The position numbers and the translations under genes were made by a program. Positions 51,019 through 59,877 of a DNA stretch of 59,877 bases are shown piece by piece. Positions within the stretch are counted from its first letter, which is position 1. Every line of letters begins with the position of its first letter. The DNA is from SURF-21 sp964529285 (GTDB taxonomy: Bacteria > Actinomycetota > Geothermincolia > Geothermincolales > RBG-13-55-18), in NCBI GenBank assembly GCA_964529285.1, contig CAZGWK010000017.1:1-59877 (forward strand), in the 5' to 3' direction. The notes below the pieces were generated by a model. It had not been told where the DNA came from, made no database searches, and worked only from the letters and a program-made list of their open reading frames with translations.

Positions 51019-52701
51019 TTGCGGAGCAGTCTTAAGGCGGCGCTCCTCTCGGAGCGCCTTGAGGGCGGGGAAGCGAGCGAGCTCGTCAGGTACGATCCCG
51101 AATTGAATGAACTGGACAAGCTCTCTCGCCTGCTCGGCAACGTTCGCAGTTTCGAGCCCATGCCTTCTCACGAGGCGCGGGAACGCATGATGGACCGTGT
51201 GATGGAGGCCCACCGCCGGGTCCGCGAGGGAGAGAGGAAAAGGGAGAGAGAACCGGGGAGGCGGGTCTCGGTTCTCGAGCCGCAGAGGCTCTCTTACGCG
51301 GCCCTTGCAGCCGCGGCGGTGATCGCGTCCATCCTGGTGGTCTCGTCCGTGCTGTTCACCGGCCCGGGCAAGGTCGTAGTGCCTCCGACCCTGGGTCTGG
51401 CGGAGGAGGAGGCCTGGGTTTTCGCCACGGGTACGGTGGAGGTGCGTAAGCCTGGCGGAGAATGGAGGGAGACGAAGACCCCCCTGGTCCTCGGCGAGGG
51501 AAGCGCGCTGAGGACCTCGGGTGACGTGAGGGCTGAAGTAGCGTTCGGAGGAGATAACCTGGCGCGGCTCGATTACGCAAGCGAGGCGGATATCCTGGCC
51601 GTGAGCGTAAAAGGGATATCCGTCCAGATGCGCTCGGGCGAGGGCTACTTCCGCGCCGAAGAAGGCACTCCCCTGAGAGTGTTCGGGGGGGGCCTCGAGG
51701 TAGAGACGGCGGGCACGGTATTCGACATGGACCTGGGAGGAGAGGATCCCGAGGTCCTGGCCCTGCAGGACGGCGTGCGGGTGGGTGCTTTTCAGGGCCA
51801 GACGGAGACGGTGAGGCTCGAACAGGGCAGGATGCTGGACCTACCCGGGCAGCTGGACGAGGGCGGCCTGGCTGCCAGGATAACCGACATACCACCCCAG
51901 AGGCTGCAGGAAGAGTGGCTGTTGTGGAATAGCGCCATAGACGGCTCGCGCGGTCTGGATACGGGTGTCCTGGCGGGTATCGAGCCGCAGGTAGCGCAGT
52001 TCCCCGGGATCGCACCACTGGGGCAGGAGCCCGAGCCCGGGGAGGATGAAGAGAACGGGGAAGATGGCCAGAACGGCGGCACGGTACGAGCGAGCATCTC
52101 GCTGCAGGGCTCGCTGCAGCCGGGGGGTGTAGCTCTCGCCTGGGAGCTGCAGGATGTGACCGCCGGCGAGTTCTTCATCCTGCGTGCATCGGGCAGGGAG
52201 CCCGCATACCCGCAGGACGAGATAGCCCGGGTAGCCGGCGACGTCCGCGGTTTCCTGGATCGGGGCGCAGAGGCCGGTATGTCCTATACATACGGCGTGG
52301 CCTGCAGGCAGGACGGGGTGATGATCTACAGCAACGCGGTTGTCGTCGCCATCCCGCGGGAAAAACCGGCAATAAGCCTTGCTTACAACGTGGTGGACGG
52401 CGGCTCCGGGATCCCCGTCATCGATCTTTCCTGGAACGTTACGGGGGATGTGCGGCCCGACTATTTCGCCCTGGTGAGGGCGGAGATGGACCAGCCGCCC
52501 CTATATCCGCCTGCCGGCACCATGCTCGAATGGCGTTTCTACCCTCCGGGGCCGGATTTCTATCACCGGGACGACGATCTCCTCATGGGATATACGTATA
52601 ACTACAAGGTCTTCGCCATTAAGGGCGGCTCCATAATCCTGGAATCCAACACCGTGAACGTCTACGTCGACACCACGGTTATAGGAAAAACGCAACACTA
52701 G
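51019..52701 (+). CDS. FecR-like membrane anti-sigma factor
   Basis: 560 residues. The N-terminal 90 residues are cytoplasmic and would hold the sigma-binding part. One transmembrane helix spans about 92-113. The external part begins with a FecR domain (about 130-290; EVRKPGGEWRETKTPLVLGEGSALRT, GEGYFRAEEGTPLRVFGGGLEVETAGTVFD), then a Pro/Glu/Gly linker and two fibronectin-III-like domains (about 350-450 and 455-555). TTG start at 51019. Its likely job is to hold the neighbouring sigma factor inactive until an outside signal arrives. Confidence 0.78.
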   Translation: MRSSLKAALLSERLEGGEASELVRYDPELNELDKLSRLLGNVRSFEPMPSHEARERMMDRVMEAHRRVREGERKREREPGRRVSVLEPQRLSYAALAAAAVIASILVVSSVLFTGPGKVVVPPTLGLAEEEAWVFATGTVEVRKPGGEWRETKTPLVLGEGSALRTSGDVRAEVAFGGDNLARLDYASEADILAVSVKGISVQMRSGEGYFRAEEGTPLRVFGGGLEVETAGTVFDMDLGGEDPEVLALQDGVRVGAFQGQTETVRLEQGRMLDLPGQLDEGGLAARITDIPPQRLQEEWLLWNSAIDGSRGLDTGVLAGIEPQVAQFPGIAPLGQEPEPGEDEENGEDGQNGGTVRASISLQGSLQPGGVALAWELQDVTAGEFFILRASGREPAYPQDEIARVAGDVRGFLDRGAEAGMSYTYGVACRQDGVMIYSNAVVVAIPREKPAISLAYNVVDGGSGIPVIDLSWNVTGDVRPDYFALVRAEMDQPPLYPPAGTMLEWRFYPPGPDFYHRDDDLLMGYTYNYKVFAIKGGSIILESNTVNVYVDTTVIGKTQH

Positions 52702-52719
52702 TTTGTATCGCGTAAGCTA

Positions 52720-52742
52720 GACTTCTCGCGAAGCGAGAAGTC
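52720..52742 (+). terminator. Hairpin after the anti-sigma gene
   Basis: GACTTCTCGC-GAA-GCGAGAAGTC, perfect 10-bp stem, 18 bp after the stop. There is no U-run, so a REP-type hairpin is an alternative. Confidence 0.55.
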
Positions 52743-52963
52743 GTATTGCGAGGAGGCGAAGCCGACGTGGCAAGCTCGATTGAGTATCGCGTTGCGAGAG
52801 GAAAGCCCCGAATGCGACGGTGTCCCAGTGCCTGGACAAGTCCGTATAAACATCTAAGCCGGGACCGACTTGCGTGGACTTGTCCAGGCCTGGCACGCGT
52901 ACGTTCTCAACTATTCATGGTAGCGTGCGCAGCCGAGCGAGACCGTTACCCTTACCGCTGTCG

Positions 52964-52992
52964 TTGACTATTAACAGGGCTGATACTAATAT
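52964..52992 (+). promoter_or_regulatory. Promoter of the tat-fdh cluster
   Basis: TTGACT (52964-52969), 17-nt spacer, TAATAT (52987-52992), 42 bp before tatA. Confidence 0.6.
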
Positions 52993-53034
52993 ATTTTAGC
53001 GTGATTAAAAACTGGTAAAGGAGGGAAAAAGCAT

Positions 53035-53268
53035 ATGCTGGCGCTTTTTCAGAGTTTCGGGCCAACCGAATTGCTCATCATCCTCGGGATCGCACTGGTC
53101 ATCTTCGGCCCCACACAGCTTCCCAAGCTGGGTCGCTCCGTAGGCAAGGCCATCAAGGAACTGCGGGCTTCCAGCTCCGAGGTCACCAAGGCGATGCAGG
53201 AGGGCCTCGAGGGCAAAGATGAAGACGAAAAGGAAGATAAGAAGAAGTCCGAGGAAAAAGAGGAATAG
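53035..53268 (+). CDS. tatA: Twin-arginine translocase subunit TatA
   Basis: 77 residues. A short transmembrane helix (FGPTELLIILGIALVIFGP) with the conserved FGP hinge is followed by an amphipathic helix (LPKLGRSVGKAIKELRAS) and a highly acidic/Lys-rich tail. It oligomerises to form the translocation pore for folded proteins. AAAGGAGGG precedes the ATG. Its closest Tat substrate is the formate dehydrogenase catalytic subunit 2.4 kb downstream. Confidence 0.92.
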   Translation: MLALFQSFGPTELLIILGIALVIFGPTQLPKLGRSVGKAIKELRASSSEVTKAMQEGLEGKDEDEKEDKKKSEEKEE

Positions 53269-53429
53269 GTCGAGCACCCGTCTCCTGCTGCGGGGTGGCG
53301 CACCGGGAGCGATAAGGGCGTGACCGCGGCAGTGACTTTATGCCGGTTCGTTGGTGAGGCGGGATACGGTCCGGGAAACCCGCTGCATAATACCTTTTTT
53401 CAGGCTCCAAACCGACTGCGGAGGCTTTT

Positions 53430-54188
53430 TTGGCCGACCAGAGAATGACCTTTATCGAGCACCTCGAGGAGCTCAGAAGGCGCATCATCGTCATGTTCGT
53501 CTCCCTCGTTGTGGCTGTCAGTGTGGGATATATCTTTTCCTGGAACATTTTCGGGTTCCTGAAGGAGCCCGCCGCCAAGGCGGATATCCCGCTGAACCTC
53601 TACTACCAGACCGTGCTCGAGCCTTTCATGGTGCGTTTCAAGATCGCCATGTACGCGGCGATCGTACTGGTCCTCCCGGTCATCATCTACGAGATAATCG
53701 CCTTCGTCGCCCCCGCCCTGCGCAAACGCGAGAGGCGCTTCATGTTCTACGCGCTGTTCTTCATCATTATTTTCTTCCTGATCGGGGTGGCCTTCTGCTA
53801 CGTATACATACTCCCGGTAGGCATCAGGTGGTTGATAGACCAGTCGGGCGGGCAGATAACCCCGGTGCTCATGGCCAACCAGTACGTGAGTTTCGTAGCG
53901 CTGCTCATGCTTGGAGTGGGGATTTCCTTCGAGACACCCCTGGTGGTATGGCTGGTGGTCAGGCTCGGCATCGTAACCCCCCAAAGGCTGCACAAGAACT
54001 GGCGTATCGCGGTCATAATCGTCCTGGCCTTTGCCGCGCTTATAACGCCGGACTGGAACCCCATCACCATGCTGTTGGTGGCCGTGCCCATGTTCCTCCT
54101 CTACGAGGGGAGTATTATGTTCGCCATGCTCGGCATGCGCGGGGCACAGAAGAAGAGGGAGGCCCTGGAGGCCGAGCTCGACGAATGA
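53430..54188 (+). CDS. tatC: Twin-arginine translocase subunit TatC
   Basis: 252 residues, six transmembrane helices. The N-terminal MTFIEHLEELRRRIIV matches the TatC motif that recognises twin-arginine signals, and FVAPALRKRERRFM and the later GVGISFETPLV block are typical. TTG at 53430 with GGAGG about 6 nt upstream. It forms the receptor with TatA-type subunits. The location between tatA and fdhE suggests a dedicated system for formate dehydrogenase. Confidence 0.92.
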   Translation: MADQRMTFIEHLEELRRRIIVMFVSLVVAVSVGYIFSWNIFGFLKEPAAKADIPLNLYYQTVLEPFMVRFKIAMYAAIVLVLPVIIYEIIAFVAPALRKRERRFMFYALFFIIIFFLIGVAFCYVYILPVGIRWLIDQSGGQITPVLMANQYVSFVALLMLGVGISFETPLVVWLVVRLGIVTPQRLHKNWRIAVIIVLAFAALITPDWNPITMLLVAVPMFLLYEGSIMFAMLGMRGAQKKREALEAELDE

Positions 54189-54333
54189 TGCCGTTGTTGG
54201 CCTCGTAGAGCATGGAATATAATGAAGGATTCTGGTGCCGGGAAAAGGCATAAGGAAAGAAACAGGTGGAAAAAGGAGGTAGATCGATATCGGTGACTTC
54301 GGCCTGAAACAGCGCAAGATCAATAAGAGCCTG

Positions 54334-55185
54334 GTGAACCGCGAGGCGAGAAGATATGTCGATGACAATCCCAGGCTCAAAGGGATAGTGGGCCTTTACC
54401 GGGAGGTCTTCTCCGTCCAGAGGAAGCTCTCGCGGGACATCCCCGACCAGCTTCCCCATATCGAGGGGGGACAGGTGTCCCTCCGAATCGAACAGGGCAG
54501 GCTGCTCGTAGAGCCCGGCGAGGTCAAGTTGGACATCTCCGTGCTCGCAAAGATGATGCGCGGGCTGGGCGAGGTGATGAAGAAAAAGGGCGAGAAGCCC
54601 ATGCAAAACATCGATGTATTCATGGCAGAGGAACTCGAGGACGAGAAAAAGCTCGCCGAGCTCGCGGACGCCTTCCTGCAGCGCGAGGAAGAGGAGCTCT
54701 CGCGCCTCGCGGAGGGATATTCGCTGGACCCGGCGCTCCTGTATATGCTGCTGCACATCTCCCTGGCGCCTTTCCTGTGGAAAGCGGCGGGAGTGCTTGC
54801 CCGCAAAGCCGATCTTGACCAGGTTCCGCAGGGAGAATGCCCGGTCTGCGGGGACCTCCCCATCATGGGCTTCCTGCGCCCGGAGGATGGGTTGCGCGTG
54901 CTGGAGTGCTCGCTGTGCGGCTCGCGCTGGGGTTTCCCCCGCATCATGTGTCCCTTCTGTAACAACATCGCACAGAGCGATCTGAAGTATATCTTCGTGG
55001 ACGGAGATGATTCCCGCCGCGTTTATCTTTGCGAGAAATGTAAAAAACATATCAAGATAAGCACTCCGCCCAGCGAAAAGGACGCGGAGTTCGTGGTGCC
55101 CCTGGAGGACCTGGCCACGGCCCATCTGGACCTGGCGGCGGAGGAAAAAGGTTACGAGAGGGGCTGCCGCACGGTTTTTTCCTGA
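54334..55185 (+). CDS. fdhE: Formate dehydrogenase accessory protein FdhE
   Basis: At least 283 residues. The C-terminal half has four rubredoxin-like Cys pairs: CPVCGDLP, CSLCGSRW, CPFCNN and CEKCKKH, the FdhE signature. FdhE acts in maturation of Tat-exported formate dehydrogenases in the cytoplasm. The listed GTG has no good Shine-Dalgarno, whereas AAAGGAGGT stands at 54272-54280; the same frame is open from 54283 but its codons there are ATC-GAT-ATC, so the true start may be a non-canonical ATC up to 17 codons upstream. Confidence 0.87.
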   Translation: MNREARRYVDDNPRLKGIVGLYREVFSVQRKLSRDIPDQLPHIEGGQVSLRIEQGRLLVEPGEVKLDISVLAKMMRGLGEVMKKKGEKPMQNIDVFMAEELEDEKKLAELADAFLQREEEELSRLAEGYSLDPALLYMLLHISLAPFLWKAAGVLARKADLDQVPQGECPVCGDLPIMGFLRPEDGLRVLECSLCGSRWGFPRIMCPFCNNIAQSDLKYIFVDGDDSRRVYLCEKCKKHIKISTPPSEKDAEFVVPLEDLATAHLDLAAEEKGYERGCRTVFS

Positions 55186-55219
55186 GCCGCGCCGGTCGGG
55201 CGTTGTTTGCGTATTGAAG

Positions 55220-55249
55220 TTGCCTTGAGACGAAGAAGGATAGTATAAT
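55220..55249 (+). promoter_or_regulatory. Putative promoter upstream of fdnG
   Basis: TTGCCT (55220-55225), 18-nt spacer, TATAAT (55244-55249), about 180 bp before fdnG. This leaves a long leader. Transcription from the tat-fdhE side is also possible. Confidence 0.4.
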
Positions 55250-55427
55250 CCTTAAGATTATGAATTGAGGACTTTGCTCTTTGAAAACCGCATGAAAAGA
55301 GAGTTCCGGACGTTTTACGTGATGGGGAAATCAATTCCCTGTATGGGTTTATATATATACTGCAAGCGGCTGTAAGTTTTGTATTTATGTAGAAAGTAGG
55401 ATTCGACCTAGGAAAGTGGGGGGAAGT

Positions 55428-58400
55428 ATGGAACTTTCGCGAAGAGGTTTCCTCAAGCTGTCGGGCGCCGGTATCGGCGCGGCGGCCCTCACGCAACTCG
55501 GATTCTCCGCCCCCGCCTTCGCGGCTGCAGAACCGCTTCGCATCAGCGAAGCGGCCGAGAGCACCACGGTATGCCCTTATTGCTCCGTGGGCTGCTCGGC
55601 GATAGTCAGCGTGATGGACGGGAAGGTGGTGGGTCTCGAGGGTCTCCCCGACAGCCCCATCAGCAGGGCTCGCCTTTGCTCTAAAGGCCAGTCCATCTAC
55701 CAGGTCGCCAACAACGACAGGCGGCTGACCAAGGTGCGTTACCGCGCACCGGGCGCCACGGAATGGGAGGATAAGACCTGGGATGAGGCCATCCCGGCCA
55801 TCGCCAGGCTTATCAAGGACACCCGTGACGCTACCTTCGTGGAAACGGAGGACGTAGGCGGCAAACAGGTGACCGTAAGCCGTTGCGAGGGCATCGCCCA
55901 ACTGGGAGGGGCGGCCCTGGACAACGAGGAGTGTTACCTGGCCAGCAAGTTCGGGCGTGCCCTGGGCATCGTCTACATGGAACACCAGGCACGTATATGA
56001 CACTCCGCCACAGTCGCCGGTCTCGGCGGCACGTACGGCCGGGGTGCCATGACCAATCACTGGATAGACCTGCGCAACGCCGATGCCTTCATGGTTTGCG
56101 GGTCTAACCCGGCGGAGAACCACCCCGTATCATGGGGTTGGGTGGAGCAGGCCAGAGAAGAGCGCGGAGCCAAGGTGGCGGTGGTGGACCCCCGCTTCAC
56201 CCGCACCGCGTCCAAGGCGGACGCCTTCTCCTTCATCAGGCCGGGTACGGACATCGCCTTCTTCGGCGCACTCGTCAATTACGCCATTCAGAACAACCTG
56301 ATCAACTGGGAGTACGTGCAGAACTACACCAACGCTCCCATCCTGGTCAACCCGGACTTCAAGGGGCCCGGAGAGCTGGACGGCCTCTTCAGCGGCTACG
56401 ACGAGACCAAGAGGAGCTACGGCGACAAGAAGACCTGGTCCTACCAGTCGGGCCCCGACGGGCAGCCGCTCAGGGTAGACCTCATACCCATCGCTGCCAG
56501 CGCGGACTTCGCCAACCGGGGCACTCCGAGCGGGGCCACGGACTCGAATGGAAACTATGTCCCCACCGAGTGGGAATTCATCAAGGCGGGCAAGTTCAGC
56601 GAGATGCAGCCTTCCGTCTACGCCAAGCTGGCGGAACACTACTCCCGTTACACCTACGAGGGTGACGACAGCATGGTCTCCAGGGTCTGCGGCATGGATC
56701 CAGCCAAGTTCAAGGAGATAGCGGAACTCTACGTGGGCACGACCCACAAGCGCGACAAGAGCGGCAACCTCATGTACGCCATGGGTCTGACCCAGTTCAC
56801 CATCGGGACGGAGAAGATCCGCAACTTCGCCCTGCTGCAGCTGCTGCTGGGGAACACGGGCATGCCCGGAGGCGGCATCAACGCGCTGCGCGGGGAGTCT
56901 AACGTGCAGGGCTCGACGGACATGGCCCTGCTCTCGCACATCATCCCCGCCTATCTCAGTATGCCCAACAACGGGGATGTCGATTACCAGGCCTACCTGG
57001 ACCGCATCACCCCCAAGGCCGGCTACTGGGTCAACAGCCCCAAGTTCATGGCCAGCCTGCTCACCGCCTGGTGGGGGGAGTACGCAAACAAGGACCTGGC
57101 CAAGGCCTACGAGCTCTTCCCCAAGGTGATCAAGGGCAAGAACTACACCCATATCGCCCTCTTCGAGGACATGTACGCGGGCATCATCAAGGGCATGGTG
57201 TCCTGGGGGCAGAACCCCGCGGTAGGAGGGCCCAATGCCAACCTGGAATGCGCGGCCCTGGACAAGCTCGACTGGCTGGTAGCATCTGACCTTTGGGACA
57301 CGGAGACCATGAACTTCTGGCAGCGCCCCGGGGTCGATCCCAAGGACATCCAGACCGAGGTCTGGGCACTTCCCGCCGCGAGCTGCGTGGAGAAGAGCGG
57401 CTCGGTGACCACCTCCGGCCGCTGCGCGCAGTACCGCTGGAAGGCCGTCGAGCCCCCCGGCGACGCCATAAGCGATGCAGGTATGGCTCACAAGATCATA
57501 AAAGCCGTCCAGGAGCTCTACCAGAGCGAGGGTGGACCCGGCGCGGACGTGCTCACCAACCTCTTCTGGGATTACGACGAGGTAGAGCACGGCGAGCCGG
57601 ACATGAACCAGGTGATGCTGGAGATCAACGGGTTCACCTGGCCTGAGGGCGGTTTCTCCTGGGAGGATGCCTACAAGAACGCGGTGGTCAACTTCACCAA
57701 GCTGGCCGCCGACGGCACTACCGTATGCGGCAACTGGCTGTACTCGGGCGAGTGGGCAAGCGACGCCGACGTCAAGGGAGCCGCCAAGATGCTGGGCATC
57801 AGCGACGTGCCGGACGAGATACCCCGCGGCGGCCAGGCCACGGATTGGCAGGGCATCCCCTTCGACAAGGCCAAGTGGCATTTCGTCAAGACCCAGCTGT
57901 ACTGGTGGGATGAGTCCGGGAATACCATCTACTGGCCCGACGCTGCCACAGGGAAGGTCAACACCTTCGATTTCGCCAGCGGAGCCTACGCCACGGCGGA
58001 CAGCGCTCCTTCTTCTGCGCAGCAGGTCAACGTGGGGACCTACCCCCTCTGGGGTTGGGCGTGGCCGGTGAACCGCCGCGTCATCTACAACCGCTGCTCC
58101 ATGGATTACTCGGGCAAACCCTTCGCGCCGGACAAGGCCCTGTTCCTATTCGACGAGGCCGGGCAGAACCTGGTGATGAAGAACGACGTCAACGACTTCT
58201 ACGCCATCAACAAGAAGGGCTCGCTGGCCTCGGACTCCGGCGCCGGGCCGTACATCATGAACCGGGAGCCCGGAGCGCAGGTCGGGCGCATCTTCTCCAA
58301 CTCCCTGGCCGAGGGTCCGTTCCCGGAGCACTACGAGCCAAGGGAGGGCCCGGTGAAAAACGCGCTGTCCGGTACGCAGTGGAACCCCGCTGCCGTCCTG

Positions 58401-58901
58401 GACTGGCCGTCGGCGCTGGAAGAGCCGGACAAGTACGGCTTCGCGGAGACGGGAGATACCAAGTATCCCTACGTCTGCACGACATACCGCGTCACCGAGC
58501 ACTGGCAGGCGGGGCAGATGACCCGCAACAACACCTGGCTCGGGGAGGCCATGCCGGAGCAGTTCGTGGAGCTCTCGGTGGAGCTTGCGGATGAGCTGGG
58601 CATCAAGAAGGGCGACGTGGTGGAAGTGTCTAGCGTGCGCGGTAAGATGCAGGGCGTGGCCGTGGTCACCACCCGCCTCAAGCCGCTCCAGATATCCGAC
58701 AACGGCAGCAAGAAAACGGTGCACATCGTGGGTACGACGTGGCATTTCGGGTTCATCGGCTTCGTGCCTGGCGGACCGAAACGCAATACGCTTACCAGCA
58801 AGAACTACGCGGCCAACCAGGTCACGGGCCATGTGGGCGACGCCAATACCACCATCCCGGAATACAAAGCATTCCTGGTTAACCTGAGGAAGGTGAATTA
58901 A
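55428..58901 (+). CDS. fdnG: Selenocysteine formate dehydrogenase, catalytic subunit
   Basis: 1157 residues when the in-frame UGA at 55998-56000 is read as Sec191. The N-terminus is a Tat signal (SRRGFLKLSG). The [4Fe-4S] ligands are C49, C52, C56 and C84. HQARI-U-HSATVAGLGGT and GRGAMTNHWIDLRNADA match the active-site region of formate dehydrogenase N, where Sec binds molybdenum or tungsten bis-MGD. The C-terminal domain (from about residue 1010) is the molybdopterin-dinucleotide-binding barrel. It oxidises formate at the outer membrane face and passes electrons to the next subunit. An annotator that treats UGA as a stop would split the gene at 56000. ATG 55428 follows a G-rich ribosome site. 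Confidence 0.95.
56013..56030 (+). promoter_or_regulatory. SECIS element of fdnG
   Basis: GTCGCC (56013-56018), loop GGTCTC, GGCGGC (56025-56030): a 6-bp stem with one G-U pair. The GGUCU of the loop starts 19 nt after the UGA, the same spacing as I recall for the E. coli fdhF element, and carries the same GGUCU text. Confidence 0.85.
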
Positions 58902-58902
58902 A

Positions 58903-59820
58903 ATGGCTAACCCGACAGACATGGCGATCATGTTCGACGCGAGCTTATGCACCGGGTGCCGGGCCTGCCAGATAGCCTGCAAGAACTGGAACGAGCGCAC
59001 CTACACGCATACGGACAACAACGGCACCTACGAGAACCCGTTGCAGCTGACCTCGCAATGCTGGAACCGCATCCTCTTCAACGAACCGGAGAAGCGACCC
59101 GCCAGCGACGACGACCTCTACTGGTACTTCACCAAGTACCAGTGCATGCACTGCACGGACGCAACCTGCGTGAAGGTCTGCCCCTCAGGCGCCACCAAGA
59201 AATACAAGGTGAGCGATGGGGACAGCGAAGCCTACGTGGTCAGGACCGACCCCAAGCAGTGCATCGGCTGCAACTACTGCGTGGCCACCTGCCCCTTCCA
59301 GGCCTGTCGCTACGACGAGGCCGAGAAGGGCATCTTCCGCTGCGTGCTCTGCTTCGACCGCATCACAAACAGCGCGGATGCATTCCCCACGCCGGCGCAG
59401 GCTTCGCCGGACATGGAGAGTCAGACCGACCCCTACCCCTCCCGCAATATACCCGCTTGCGTGATGACTTGCACCACCGGCGCCCTGCACTTCGGGAAAT
59501 TCGAGGAGATGGTCGCGCTGGCCGGCGAGAGGGTAGAGGCGCTGAAGAAGCAGGGCGTGGATAATGCGCAGATGTACGGCGCCGAAGAGCTGGGCGGACT
59601 GCATTACATCTACGTCCTTGAGGACGTGCCCGAGAAGTACGGCCTGCCCGAGAAGCCGTCGGTGCCGGCGGGCGTGACGATATTCGAGGCCCTGGTCAAA
59701 CCCGGCGCACCCTGGGGAGGCCTGGCCCTGGTGGGCCTGGTCGCCGCGGCCGGCGTAGGTTACGTCATCAATAAGCGCAACGAGGGGCTCGAGCGCGAGG
59801 CGGTAGGAGGGGGTGAGTAG
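58903..59820 (+). CDS. fdnH: Formate dehydrogenase iron-sulfur subunit
   Basis: 305 residues. Four [4Fe-4S] cluster motifs: CTGCRACQIACKNW (N-terminal), CMHCTDATCVKVCPSGA, CIGCNYCVATCPFQACRYD and CVLCFDR...CVMTCTTGALHFG. One transmembrane helix near the C-terminus (GLALVGLVAAAGVGYVI) anchors it to the membrane with clusters on the outer side, as in FdnH. The start is one base after the fdnG stop. It relays electrons from fdnG to a quinone or, given the next gene, an Rnf-like partner. Confidence 0.92.
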   Translation: MANPTDMAIMFDASLCTGCRACQIACKNWNERTYTHTDNNGTYENPLQLTSQCWNRILFNEPEKRPASDDDLYWYFTKYQCMHCTDATCVKVCPSGATKKYKVSDGDSEAYVVRTDPKQCIGCNYCVATCPFQACRYDEAEKGIFRCVLCFDRITNSADAFPTPAQASPDMESQTDPYPSRNIPACVMTCTTGALHFGKFEEMVALAGERVEALKKQGVDNAQMYGAEELGGLHYIYVLEDVPEKYGLPEKPSVPAGVTIFEALVKPGAPWGGLALVGLVAAAGVGYVINKRNEGLEREAVGGGE

Positions 59821-59821
59821 C

Positions 59822-59877
59822 ATGGCGGAACTGAAGACCTTCAAGGGAGGCATACATCCCCCCTACAACAAGGAGCT
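59822..59877 (+). CDS. RnfC-like subunit, 3' partial
   Basis: Only 18 codons and part of the next remain. They read MAELKTFKGGIHPPYNKE, the hallmark N-terminus of RnfC (FKGGIHPP...K). It follows fdnH by 1 bp. The family carries FMN/NADH-binding-like and iron-sulfur domains in Rnf complexes. The window ends here, so the remaining domains are unseen. Confidence 0.65.
   Translation, partial: MAELKTFKGGIHPPYNKE

Larger units (their letters stand above)
52702..53034. other. Repeat-rich intergenic region before tatA
   Basis: 333 bp with the terminator hairpin at 52720-52742, a 14-bp inverted repeat (GCCTGGACAAGTCC at 52830-52843 and its complement at 52876-52889) around a 32-nt loop, and the tatA promoter. 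A GCGTAAGC...GCGAAGCGAG string also occurs near 10960, so it may be REP-like. No gene is seen. Confidence 0.5.

Noticed and set aside
52830..52889. tRNA-like or structured RNA gene
   Set aside because: The 14-bp inverted repeat with 32-nt loop does not fold into a cloverleaf and lacks T-arm and anticodon features; it is more likely a repeat element.
56130..57881. 583-codon minus-strand reading frame opposite fdnG
   Set aside because: Antisense shadow of a clear formate dehydrogenase.

Overview
The window is a high-GC bacterial chromosome segment, interrupted by one 100-base run of N. Gene content (Sec-dependent formate dehydrogenase, 4-hydroxybutyryl-CoA and 2-hydroxyacyl-CoA dehydratases, LivKHMGF importer, MEMO-family protein, large exported proteins with tandem 'AEG...GF..W' repeats, frequent GTG/TTG starts) suggests an anaerobic, deep-branching Actinomycetota-like organism. 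The taxonomy is inference; there is no rRNA or tRNA in the window to settle it.

Layout. (1) 0-11 kb: an MBL-fold hydrolase, a VOC protein and a carotenoid-hydratase-like membrane protein, then a five-gene minus-strand operon (zinc alcohol dehydrogenase, acyl-CoA ligase, two 2-hydroxyacyl-CoA dehydratase subunits, crotonase), its probable MarR regulator with two matching operators, and a 4-hydroxybutyryl-CoA dehydratase with intact cluster ligands. Together they look like an anaerobic acyl-CoA catabolic module. (2) 11-18.4 kb: a membrane-anchored protein, livKHMGF, and a protein with two internally duplicated Cys-x2-Cys-Gly units. (3) 18.5-25.3 kb: coiled-coil membrane protein, sequence gap, cyclase-family enzyme, repeats, a dUTPase with a novel N-terminal domain, MEMO-like protein, HEAT protein, ADP-forming acyl-CoA synthetase subunit and a 23-residue-repeat protein. 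(4) 25.6-26.6 kb: the most striking locus. A glutaredoxin-like gene is translationally coupled to a ferredoxin:thioredoxin reductase (FTR) catalytic subunit whose last catalytic Cys codon is an in-frame UGA, followed by a SECIS-like hairpin and two nearly identical rubredoxin-type domains. I read it as a selenoprotein FTR. (5) 26.6-30 kb: zinc-ribbon membrane proteins and an alpha/beta hydrolase. (6) 30-49 kb: surface and accessory region with a pseudokinase-PKD fusion, three AEG-repeat exported proteins, a VapBC-like pair, a collapsed radical-SAM remnant, a truncated PAS sensor, a second duplicated Cys-x2-Cys protein next to a B12-binding radical SAM gene, a giant subtilase with FG-GAP repeats, and TadE/TadG-like genes. 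(7) 49-52.7 kb: lipoprotein, ECF sigma factor and FecR-like anti-sigma factor. (8) 53-59.9 kb: tatA, tatC, fdhE, fdnG (UGA = Sec191, with SECIS), fdnH and the start of an rnfC-like gene. This is a Tat-export/formate-oxidation module and independent evidence that the organism decodes UGA as selenocysteine.

The selenocysteine machinery (selA, selB, selC, selD), the 2-hydroxyacyl-CoA dehydratase activator and the rest of the Rnf-like complex are not in the window.
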